Of a DNA stretch of 64,000 nucleotides, positions 12,601 to 23,589 are shown one piece after another (positions within the stretch are counted from its first letter, which is position 1; every line of letters begins with the position of its first letter). Below the pieces are notes generated by a model. That model worked only from the letters and a program-made list of their open reading frames with translations. It was not told where the DNA came from and did not search any database. Location: positions 9,176,001 to 9,240,000 of the forward strand of contig OZ234500.1 of NCBI GenBank assembly GCA_965153455.1. The letters run 5' to 3'. The position numbers and the translations under genes were made by a program. This DNA is from Sphagnum compactum (taxonomy: Eukaryota > Bryophyta > Sphagnopsida > Sphagnales).

Positions 12601-13735
12601 GGTAGTGGTTTAGCCAAGAAGTAGAAAAGGTTGTTGAAAGGTAAAAGTTTAATTATGAAAAAATATTGGTTTTGCCAAGAGGTGGAGGTTTAGCCAGGAA
12701 ATAAAAAGGTTTTGTCAAAAGGTGGAAGTTTAGTTAGAAACATATATGAATTTTGCTAAGAGACAAAGGTTTAGCCAAAAACAAATTTTGGTTGTGCCTA
12801 GAAGTGGAAGTTAATAAAAAAATGAATGGGTTTTGCCAAGATGTGGAAGTTTAGCCAAGAAAAAATTAGTTTTGCCAAGATGTAAGGTTGAACCAAGAAA
12901 GGTAAAGGTTTTGCCAAAAGGTATTGGTTTAGCCAATATGTAAAGAGGTTTTGTTGTAAGGTAGAAGTTTAACCACTAAAAGATATTGGTTTTGCTAAGA
13001 GGTAAAGGTTGAATCCATAAGTAAAAAGATTTTGCTAGGGGGTGGAAATTTAGCTAAGAAAAAATATTAATTTTGTCAAGAGGTAGGGGTTTAACCAAGA
13101 AAAGGTAATGGTATAAATAATAGTTTAGCTAATAAAAAGAGGTTTTGTCAAAAGGTAGAAGTTTAGTTAATAAAGATATTGGTTTTAGAGGTAAAGGTTT
13201 AGCCAAAAAGTAAAGAGGTTTTGTTAAGCGGTGGAAATTTAACCAATGAAAGATATTAGTTTTGTTGAGAGATAGGGGTTTAGTTAGAAAAAGGTAAAAG
13301 TTTTGCCAAGAGGTAATGGTTTAGCTAATAAGTAAAAACGTTTTGACAAAAGGTAAAAGTTTAGCCAAGAAAAATGTTGGTTTTGCCAAGAGATAGAACT
13401 TTAATTAGGAAGTAGAAATTTTTTTGTCAAGAAATAAAAGTTTCACTAGGAAAAAGAAATGTTTTGTCAAGAGCTAATGTTTAGCTTGGAAGTAAAAGAT
13501 TTTGTTGCCCAAAAAAAAAGTTTAGCTAGGAGGAAATAAAAGTTTTGTCAAGAAGTAAAAGTTTAGTTTTAGAAAAAAAAGGTTTAGCCAAGAAAGAAAG
13601 AAATTTAGCCAAGAGATAGATGTTTAACCATGAAAAGACACAAGTTATGCCGCGAAACAAAGGTTTAGCCAATAAAAAATAAAGGCTTTTGCCTAGAGGA
13701 TAAAAGTTGAGCCAATGAAAAGATAAAGGGTAGGT
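12600..13735. repeat. Degenerate tandem repeat field (GGTTTTGCCAAGAGG / GTTTAGCCAAGAA units)
   Basis: Roughly 35-40-bp imperfect units alternate a GGTTTTGCCAAGAGGT half with an AAGTTTAGCCAAGAAAAAG half across 1.1 kb. The core GCCAAG word is shared with the field at 8880-10680. Non-coding. Confidence 0.85.
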
Positions 13736-15304
13736 AGGTAGGAGGCAAAGTTGGTTGGTAGTTGGTAAGTAGAGTCAAGATGTAGGTGAGTAGGGTAGCT
13801 AAGTCAATAAGATAGGTAGGTGAGTAGGGTTGGAAGGTAGGCTGAAAGTCAGTGTTGAGGCAAAAAACGGCCCCAAAACAAAATTTATAGGTCAAAAACC
13901 AAGAAAAGTTGACTGATTGAGGCTGGATGAAAATATGCAACCCATCCCATGTACAGAGTGGCCAACTGGTGCGTTGATAGGTGCTGGTTCACTCTGGCCC
14001 TTCAGGTAAACAAGGAATGTTTTATCATGGCAGTGTTGGCTGGCTAACTGTTCGCCAACCAATAGCCAGGCCTGCAAGGTGCAGCTTGCCAAGCTAAGCT
14101 AGCACGCAATGTTTTCACATCCAAATTTTGTGCTAAAAGTTTTTCCCGCCGCACCCATAAACATAAACTGTAAATTCCAAAAGATTAAACGCTGAGGAAT
14201 CATGCAAACATCACACGTGGGTTAATTAGTGTGACCAGCCAATCAGTAGCAGCAAGTGTGTGAATAATAAATGCAAATACCCAACAAGCAGAAATCTTTT
14301 TTTGTTTTCGTGTCTTCAGAAACCCCCCTATCCTGCACTAATTTGGTGTACGGACACCCATTTTTACACCGCTTTGGTGGATTGCTTCATCCAAAAGAGG
14401 TGTGCAGCCCACTTTCCAGTGAAACGCTGGAGATGGTCTAACCACGTGCATTTCTCCTCTATATTCATAGGCGAAAGGGAGTGTATTGGCATTTACCCTG
14501 GCCTGTCATGTAAGTGTTTTAGCAGGATAAGTGTATATATTATATACCCTTAAATGACTAGGTATATCTATTTGCAATCCATGTTTATTAGTTGTGGTGC
14601 ATCCTGATGGAGGTACATCCCAAAGCCCAATGTTCATTTGCAATAGACCAATTTGATTGAATTTACCAAAAAACCTTCAATATTTTTAATGCTTTCCAAG
14701 TAGAAGTTTATTATCAATAGGTATGGTGCTTTGGAAAACTTTGGCTTTAGCTCAAGTATGTACAATAGCTCAAGTACACACTTTTGAGCAAAGGATAAAG
14801 GACAAAATGTGATGCTATTGGGAAATATTTTGAGTGCACATTCTTGAGGACATCTTGCCCCACTTCATTTGCTTATTAAAAATTTCATTCTTAACTTAGT
14901 TCATCATCATTTTTTCTTCCACCCTGCACTCTTCCCACCTCATTATTTGTTATTAACTCATGTACATTTCACTCAATTACATATTTATTTTCCCCCCTCT
15001 ACTCTTTTTTTCTTCCCCCACTGGATTTTTGAAAAAAAAAACTACCTATTTGTTTCTTTTATGCCTCCACTACAGTGGATGAATAAGTGTAAATCATTTA
15101 CAATTACACGATTTTACATGGCTTAAAATAAATTTTCATGGTTTTATAATGACACAAAATGATGTGGATGAAATTTTTTACACTGTAAAGAGGTGTAAAT
15201 AAGTTTCAAATTTTCATTTACTCTTACAGAAAGGGTATGTCTAAAAACCATATATACACCCAACAATGGTTTAGGCTATCACATCAGGAATTTGAGTATG
15301 CAAC

Positions 15305-15555
15305 CAAAGTGGCAATCATAAATAGGATGATGTAAAAAAATTGGCAATTGCCTCCCATGAAGATTTAGCCAAATCTGGCTATAGGTCACATATGAAATAC
15401 AAATCTTTAATCATCCTTTCATATTTTTGGCTACCATAAAAACCAAATTTAGGAATCTGGCATTTTTTATTATATGCATATTTTCACTTCTAGCAACTGT
15501 AAACCTCCAAAATCACTCATTTTCAAAAAAATTATTTTAAATTTCTCTTTCTAGC
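15305..15555. repeat. Dispersed repeat, copy A (pair with 26617-26840)
   Basis: It shares with copy B, in the same order and orientation, AAAGTGGC(A/G)ATCAT, TTTAGCCAAAT(C/T)TGGCTA, CATATGAAA, a TTTTTGGCTACC-type phrase and a CTGGC(A/G)(A/T)TTTTT phrase. It is probably a copy of an unclassified non-autonomous element. Copy A carries about 30 extra bp after the first block. Confidence 0.65.
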
Positions 15556-15722
15556 AAAATTTCACTAATAAAATAAACAGGTTGTACCATATCCAACATA
15601 CAGTGTCAATTGTTACCTCATCCTCACTCATAAACATGAAAAAAGTGGACAATATAAAGTGAGAAACAACTTAAATGTAATCAATTGGGCTGATCATATG
15701 GTTGGCCAATCAAAAACACTCA

Positions 15723-15735
15723 TTTTCTTGTAGTG
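15723..15735 (-). other. CACTA-type terminal motif (isolated)
   Basis: TTTTCTTGTAGTG is the reverse complement of CACTACAAGAAAA, the common end of CACTA (En/Spm) DNA transposons. No matching opposite end was found nearby, so it may be a relic end or chance. Confidence 0.25.
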
Positions 15736-17650
15736 GATGATCTTCTTGGAGGACACTGTATTATGGGTACCTTTAGAGGCCCAAACTGAGTTTCACAGTA
15801 TTTGGCTCTGGATTTACTTCATTAAAAATTTATTTTATGGGGCATTTCACTGCTGTGGGTGGAGATACTTCATCCAACATATATTGTATGGGCCAAATTC
15901 ACTGGTGCAGATGTTCATAACCTTGCATCGCCACCTACAGCAGTAAAATGGCCCGGTCGCACTATTAATTTAGATGGAATATTATAGCCTTCAAGTAACT
16001 GTGAAACTCACTTTGTTGATGTAAACATGTTGAGGATACAGTACACTCCACCTGCCAGGAAAAGGAAACAACTATTTGGATTGGTCAACTACAATGATTG
16101 GTATGAGGTGGCTACATTTTAAATAGTCTATCACATTATAGTGTCCACATTTTCTTGCTTCCCGGTGGGAATGGACGAATAATTATGAACATCTTTTTTG
16201 GATGTGGTAAACACTGATAGAGGACCAAATAGGGGCCAAGGGAAAGTGGAAATGCTGTGAGCGCCAGGTAAGTACCAGTGTTGCGTAGGTATCAACTTTT
16301 GAACATACCACCTGATGCTAGTATCAAATATTTTGAAAAAAATTCACACCAGCCTGGAACTGGTACTGGATCTTTTTTAAAAGATTTCACACCAGCCTCG
16401 TCCAAGGCTGAACTTCGGCTAGCAGTATGTAGCAGGTAATACACATGGTATTGAGACATAGATTACCTTGGTATTAAATTGGTATTTAGTATTACCTGAA
16501 GTACCTACTGGGCAAGACTGAAAGTACTGATATGATGCCGGTATGGCCTGAAGTCATACCGGTCTGATCGATTCTTTGATACTAGTAAACTATATACCGG
16601 GTTCCAACTTGGTACCCGCCTAATCAATACTGGTAACTACTTAGTACCTACACAAGCGAAATGGGTTGGGTTTCAGAAAAGGAACACCGTGTTCAGACTT
16701 AGGCCCGCTTTAGACTAGGAGTCAGGCCCCAAACAACTGGAGGCCAACTTTGAGCAGTTCTGGGTTGTTGTTTGGCCCCAAGGGTTCCAAATTGGCTTCC
16801 CAAATTCGATGGTCTCCTTTTTGCAGCCTTGAGGCCAATACAAGGCCTAAAGTTCAGCATTTATCAGTAGCTTGGGGCGGATTGAAAAGATTTTTTCTAT
16901 TTCAGCCTTGATCCCTAGTGTGAAGCCCTTGGGGCTGATTTCAACTTTTGCACCAATAGGAATGCTTGATTTGAGTTGAACATTGGCCTTGACTCCTAGT
17001 GCAAAGCGGGCCTCAGAGTGTGAACAACACCACGCGGTCGCTACATTTTTGGTGGAATGCGTAACTACCAAAACGCGACATTCCGCAGATGATTCTGCCC
17101 AAGAAGTTTGCTCTCCATTGGAGTCCTCCACACGCACGGACGCGCTCCATCTACTCCTCCCTGCAATCCACTGAAACGATTTCTGGCGAAGAAATTTGTT
17201 AGATCCGCATTAGAAGTTCATCGCTTGGCTGATCGAAGCCACGATTGAAAATCTCCTAATCATATTCCACCAGTTTGTTTTGCAAAATTTGTGCGGAATT
17301 GATCAGAAGAAGCAGCAGCAGCAACGGATCACGATTCAAAGACCACTCGGCCGCCGAATCCCTGGAAGTACGTGAGTCTGTGTGTGTTTTGCTGTGTTTG
17401 TTTGTTTTGTGGATTTTTTTTCTTTTTCAGGTTTCTGATAGATGGAGGCTGTTGCTTGCTCTGGAGCGTGTGGAGGTTTTTGTCCGTTTTTCTTTTTTTT
17501 TCTCCTCTGTCTTTGCGGCTTCCTGTTTGCTTAGCAATCGGTTGCTGCCGTGCCGTGCAGTGAAGCAATCGAGAACGGTCCCGACTTGACTGCAGCAGTA
17601 CTGCTGCTTTTCAGAGCTTTTCCACCATTGTGAGGACTGTTGTGACTGCA

Positions 17651-20600
17651 ATGGACACCGGCCGCTGCAATGTCGCGGAGTGTCCAAAATGCCACTCGCT
17701 TCTACAACAACCTCCATCTGGGACTCCTCTGCTATACAGATGTGGAAGCTGCTCCGCCATTCTGCAAGGTAAGCTATCTATCTATGTTTGTTTGTCCCTC
17801 CCTCCCTCCCTAATGCCAGTAGCTAGGTTTTTCAGCACGAAATCTATGATGCCCTTGGTCTTCTTAAGGCATGTCATTGAATCTTATTCAGCTTTAGTGC
17901 CTGATGATGATGATGATTCTGTAGCAAAGAGTACTGCTGCTGCTGCTGCTGCACTTCCTGTTGGACGCCCCCGCAAGAACCGCAAGAGTCCAGTATCATC
18001 TCCAACAATAGGGATGGAACATGATGGAGCAACAGAAGTGAAGTGCATAGATGTTGACAGAACAAACAAACATATAACTACTACTAGTACTACTGCTACT
18101 GAAGAAGACCAGTACAACGCGACCACCACCACCTCTGCTGCTACTGTCTCATCACAAGAAACTACTACTACAGGAGGAAAGATTTTGGATAATGAGTATT
18201 CTGGACATGGGGTTTCCCCTCTTCGGTCACAGGTGCAGTTTGGAGGAGCTGCTGGAAGGATGGGGATGATGATGTTGGAATCTGCCTCCCTTTCCAAAAG
18301 AGGGCAGAAACCAGATGCAGCTGCTCCTTTGCCAAATAGTTCACTGCATCAAGAACCTGTGCAATGGCCTCTGACTCCACAGGTAGAAGGGACCAATGAG
18401 AGATCTTCTGAAAAGGACCCAGTGCTTGTTGATTGTGTTGGACATTGGAAACTGACAAATGGTACTAGGAAGGCACATGAAGAAAAGGTTTTGGATTCCA
18501 GTACCAAGTTTCTTTCTGAAGATCTGCCATTCAATCATCCTAGAGAACAGAAGGGGTCACCAACTGATGACAGTCCATGTTCAGAGGAGACAATTGTGGG
18601 CAGATTATCTGATGCTTCCTTGAGGTGTGATGTTGGGCACCGAGAAATTCCAACAATCATGCAATTTGATTCAAAAGAGGTGGGAGTGGTGAAGGATAGT
18701 TCTTTTCAAGAGCAGGAGCAGCAGGTTTTTACCAGTGAGGAGGATCAGATTTCCACTCCCCACAAAGGGCTATCTTTTGATGCAAACCTCAAAACCCCCC
18801 ATGCAACACAATCAGTGCTCCCTTTCCCCCCCAATTTGAAATTGAGTATGCAGCGGCTTGCTAAGCGTGCTTTTCAATTTAATGCAGATGAGCCTTCAAG
18901 CCAAAACATGTATGGTGGCCAAGATGTGTTGGATTTTGAGACAAGCAAGTACTCCTCAATGTGGGGTGAGGTTGATCCATGTGGAGGCATGGGTTTAAAG
19001 AGTAGGTCACAGTCAGTATCCTATCAGTTTGGTTGTTCCTATGGTAAAGATATCATAGAAACACAAGCATTAGATGGAGGTCAAATCTCAGGTTTACATC
19101 CTACAGCATATGACTTTCCTCAACCACTACCTGAAACCTCAAGGTCAAACTCTGTCCAAGTACATAAGAGTTACCCCCCTCATTTTCAAGGGCAATACTC
19201 AGGATGTTCTCAGCATCCTTTACTTATGGAATCAAACGAGTCATCCTATACCTGGTCAAGCAAAGGGTATCACAAAGGCAACCAAACAGGAGGGGGGCAT
19301 ACCTTGGTACCTGTTGGGGGCCAATCAATCTACCACCAAAGACTAAGGATCAACACTACATGGCCAGAACCTAATGAACAGCTTCGTGTTGTGTGTCGAC
19401 ACTGTAGTTTGCATTTACAAGTTCCACCAAACATGCCAGACAGTGATACAGGATACCAGAAACTGAGGTGTGGTGCATGCCGGAAGATTTCTCGTTTTTT
19501 GTTGTATCCTTCATACTCGTCAGCTGAAGATTCACCAGCTGCAAGCAGTGAGAATCTTTCACCTGCCGTGCCTGATCAATTCATCCCTCATGTATCGGTT
19601 GGGTTATCAACGAGTGGGAGAAACAGAGATACAGATTCAAATCATGAGACAGGTCTCTGTGATAGAGAAGTTCAGACACATTCAGTGCTCCCCCTTCCCC
19701 CTGGAATACAGCAACTACAGGGTTCACATGGATCCAAGCTCTCTCATATGTTTACCGCTCCTGCAACATCTGATGGATCAACCCCAAGCTCATCAGAGGA
19801 CCTGGGCTCACCTGAGGCAACCATGAAAGGCCAAGGCAGGTCTGCTGACAGTCTTGAGGATACTAGAACTCATGTGTCATGTACACCTGCATTGTCAACT
19901 GTGGATCACGACTTGGATATTGCAGCTACAGATGGGCTTGGCAGCAACCAAGATAGGCAGCAATTGCAGGATCTCAAATATTTGGGGTCAACCAGCGACT
20001 CTGAGGATGATGAGAGGGCCTCCATACCCATGTCAACGGCAGCACCTCGAGCAGTTGATCTTCCAGAGGTCAAGGGTCTCAGGGGTTTCCTAAAAAGAAG
20101 TATGAAGGAGCTAACAAAAGCTAAGGATGTCAATCAATTCCGTCGCAAAGTGATTGTTAATGGTCATGCTGTGCCTGATGCAATAGTGGAAAAGGCCGAG
20201 GATCTTGCTGGACCAATCCATCCAGGTTCTTACTGGTGTGAGTTTGTGCCTCTTCTGGTACTATATTGTCTTGTAGCATTTGTGTGACCAGAATGAGAAG
20301 TCATGTTTAGGTTTGAGAGTTGAGGTAGTTTTGTTGCATATGAACTATGGTGAACTTACAATATCAAATTATTGTGAACATCTGTTATGAGGAAGGAAGT
20401 TGTTCACATTGGTCATCAGATGGCATATTATCAAGTTGAGGGCTTTGCAAGAAATAGTATTGAAATTTTTTCCCTTGTCATGTACAGTGTGTGATTCTAA
20501 GAGGAGTTGTACTTTCACTAAATGGGTGGAGTCCTTTAACTTTCAGGTATGATGTACGAGCAGGTTTCTGGGGTTTGATGGATGGACCGTGCCTTGGAAT

Positions 20601-20953
20601 GATCCCTGTAAGTGGGTTGCAATCATGCTTTTGAATCCATTTTACTATTGACCTTTCTTCTCCCTCTAGAACTCATTGGCCTTATGGTGTTTTTGCAGCC
20701 TTTCATTGAAGTCCTGAACTACCCACTGGCAAGGCACTGTTCAAATGGCAAGACTGGTGTTTTAGTTAATAGAAGGGAGCTGCACCTTAGAGATTTGGAC
20801 TTGTTGAAGCAGCGTGGATTGCCAGGCATCCCTGGCAAGTCATATAATTTGGACATTGACGGCTGCCTTTTTGACGCAGTAACTGGCACTGAGCTCCCGG
20901 GTCTAGGCCACCTTGCACCAACGTATGTTGAAGTTCAGGGTTCATCACAATGA
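17651..20953 (+). CDS. EDR4-family zinc-ribbon protein (DUF3133-type), 4 exons
   Basis: A 925-residue protein is encoded by exons 17651-17768, 17892-20235, 20547-20607 and 20699-20953. All introns are GT/AG, phases agree and the stop is TGA. Residues 6-39 form an N-terminal zinc ribbon (CPKCHSLLQ...YRCGSCSAILQ). Residues about 536-576 form a second zinc ribbon (VVCRHCSLHLQVP...LRCGACRKISRF), the DUF3133 module. The last ~110 residues match the conserved C-terminal domain of the family (YDVRAGFWGLMDGPCLG, NYPLARHC, GVLVNRRELHLRDLDLL). The rest is low-complexity and Ser/Thr/Gln-rich. In Arabidopsis the named member EDR4 dampens powdery-mildew resistance with EDR1 and clathrin heavy chain; whether this copy does so is unknown. 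ATG 17651 was chosen because the frame upstream of it starts only at GTG. A leader intron (about 17371-17430, GTGAGT...TTTCAG) is possible. Confidence 0.88.
17769..17891 (+). other. Intron 1 of the EDR4-type gene: 123 nt, in frame, no stop
   Basis: The intron runs from GTAAGC to TTATTCAG. Its length is a multiple of three and the frame stays open, so a retained-intron transcript would add 41 residues directly after the first zinc ribbon. Confidence 0.8.
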
Positions 20954-23589
20954 AATCTGCACTATCTCCTTTGTTTTGCACACCATGAAATTTGTCTGGG
21001 CTGACTGCAACTAGCCACAGTTATATGGTTACAGCAGTCTTGCACATGGTTGCATGCAAGACTGCTAATGTTTCACTGTGCAATTGTTCTGGAAGCTTAT
21101 TTTGGTATATCTGCATATGCCAAACAGAATTTGCCCCCTTACACATAGGTGCAGTTGTGAATGTGAAAGTGGCTTTTCACAGATGACTGATAATAAACTG
21201 CTGCTGGTTGACAGGCTGGAACGAACTGTGCGGGGTCCTGGCATGGGAGTACTACGCAGCAGTTTAGCTTCATAAATGCACATAGCACAGATATTCCTAA
21301 GTTGAGTCATGCCAGGGAGGAGACTTGATAGGAGCTGATGACATTCTCAGGAGTTGTCAGCTACAGTTATGTAACTCTTGTAATACCCAAGTAGTTGCAA
21401 CTAAAAGAATATTTTCAGGGTCCAGTTGGTCTCAAGTCTCAACCACTACCTCTATTTAATCTCTCCATGCCTTAGGCTTAGATGCTAGTTGTACAGGGGC
21501 AATGGACTTACCCTCACAAGCTTATTGCAGCTCCAATGAGGATACTTTGAATCTTTTGGTTGGCCATGTCTCTTAAGTGGTAGCCAACATTGTGATTCAG
21601 CCTTTGTGATTCTTTTCAAAATGCAACAGACACAGGTCACAGATTTCTTTATCATTTCTTGCCCAGATTATTATATACAAGTACCTATGTCCATTGTTGG
21701 AGCTGATGAAGTCAGTGCCATTCATGATACTTTGTGAGTGACTCACAAGAAATGACTGCTCATTCTTGCCATATTTGTTTTAGTTTGGCCAGAACTGATA
21801 TCATGGTTACCTCGGAAGTGTTATTGTTCATTGTTAGAACCAGCATGCATTATTTTATAAAAGCAGAAGTTGATTGCAATGGTTTGGCCTGTGCTTGTGG
21901 GCAGGGAGGACCTGACTACTTGCTTGAAACTACAGGAAAGAAGAGAGCTGTAGGACATATGTTTATGCCAGCATAGGATAGATTCTTTTCTGCCAGGTAG
22001 TGCTGGGGGTAATGTTAAGGACATGACACTCATGTCATTTGGACTAAAGATAGGTAGGTCCTCTGGTGTAAAATTGTTTGGTTGTTTTGCACAGGCATTC
22101 AGAATAAGGGATTGCCTCTTTCCCCAAAAAATGGGACTGGGGAGTCTGGTCTGATCTCATGTATTTAGCAAACCAGGTTTGTGCAATGGAACCTAATATT
22201 CTCCAGTCACTTAGCAGACAAGTTTCTCTGGCTGTGAAGAAATTGACAGTGTCAAGATTTGGTTGTCAAAATGCAGCAATGGAGTAGGTTCCCACAGAAA
22301 GTGCATCACAATATTCATATGAATCCTGGTGTGAAGAGATCATTCAGGAAAACTCAAGAAAAACTCCCAAAACATTTTGTTCTTTATCAAAACTTCAGAA
22401 TCAAACCACTTTGAAGAATTCACTACAAGTAGAGAAACCACATCCTCCTATTGTGTGGAAATCTTGTGAAGAGTGATCCTTGTTTGACAGCACCTCTCAC
22501 CCAGAAGACATTTCAGGATTTATCAGCACTTGAATCCTCACTTGGTCCTTTGATTATACATATAGACTTGATTTTCATTCAATGCAGTGGTGGGCAAGAC
22601 AGGGATGGCTGCTCCACATTGCAAAGGAACTCCAGATAAGCACAATTGAAACAACTGTGCCAGCATGTACTAAATTCTCAATTCCCAGGGATGAAATCTT
22701 GTATCCAAAGATGCAGAAAACCTCTCCAACTAAATACGCAAATGGATTGTCTCAAAATGGTGTTTGAAAATGTCTGTCGCCAATAGGCAAAGGGTGTAAA
22801 AGTACAACACACAATAAAAGGATGGGTGATTCTTACATCTACAGATAATTTCCTACTTATGAATCTCTCAGTAACACTCTAAAGATACCCATTAACCAGC
22901 TTCAGAGGACACTTCAGCAGTCTGAATAACCTACAACTTCCACTGCCTTTCTCAACACTCCTTCCTAAGCAGCACCTGAAACAGCAACAGCAACATATGA
23001 GCACCATACTTGCTATACAATTCCTTCCTGGCTACTCAAATGTGGACACTGAGCAGTCCACTTTGAAGGCAAAAGACAAAACCAAAAACCACTGGAAAAC
23101 TGTGTCTTGCTAATCTGAAAACAACCTACCCTAACTAAAAACTCAAGCATTTTGCAAATTGTTGTGGCTTCATCCTGCATGGTCAACCCTGCTGTAGAAG
23201 AGACCTAGTGTGCAATAGCAGGAAGAGGTCAGCTGCCAAGAGGATGTCCAGTCCCTTGCTTCTTCTAAAGTGGTCTTGAACATTGCTGTCATGCCAATTT
23301 GCCCCCTCACATTTGCTGGTCTGTTGCTTCTAAACTGAATTCAGTCATTTATGCCAATTTGCCCCATCTCACATTCTCAAACAAACTCAGAGATCCAGGC
23401 CATTGCATTCTATGTTATGAACCTCAAAACAGTTACAATCCCTGTTCCACTTTCCAACTTCTATACAGTCCACTGTTTTTCTCTGCCTCCAATGTCCACC
23501 TTTCTGATCCTCTATCTTCCTGTTTGTCTATGAATATTTTTTGCAGCTACATACACTCATTTGTAGGTGTGGAGTACCAAGAAAAATTA
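20954..23589. other. Convergent intergenic / 3' UTR region
   Basis: This 2.6 kb lies between the stop of the EDR4-type gene and the stop of the trihelix gene, which point toward each other. Only short, unrelated open frames are present. Parts near each end are presumably 3' UTR. I see no extra gene or clear repeat. Confidence 0.6.

Larger units (their letters stand above)
13736..17270. other. Intergenic DNA with scattered repeats, no recognised gene
   Basis: Short tandem TAGGTAGGT phrases occur at 13729-13840. A dispersed repeat lies at 15305-15555. GGTACC/GGTATT-rich direct phrases fill 16270-16640. A repeated 'CCTTGA(T/C)(C/T)CCTAGTG' phrase lies at about 16902 and 16987. No open frame here resembles a known protein. 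The last few hundred bases probably include the promoter of the EDR4-type gene. Confidence 0.5.

Noticed and set aside
8880-13735. CRISPR-like array or prokaryotic repeat
   Set aside because: The repeats are degenerate, without uniform spacers, and the window is clearly a plant nuclear genome.
16847-17137. A 96-codon minus-strand frame with internally repeated peptides
   Set aside because: The repetition comes from a duplicated CCTTGA..CCTAGTG DNA phrase. No domain is recognisable and it sits in repeat-rich intergenic DNA.
17875-18300. Minus-strand open frames opposite the EDR4-type exon (for example 17884-18297)
   Set aside because: They are complements of CAG/GAT-rich low-complexity coding sequence and lack any independent motif.
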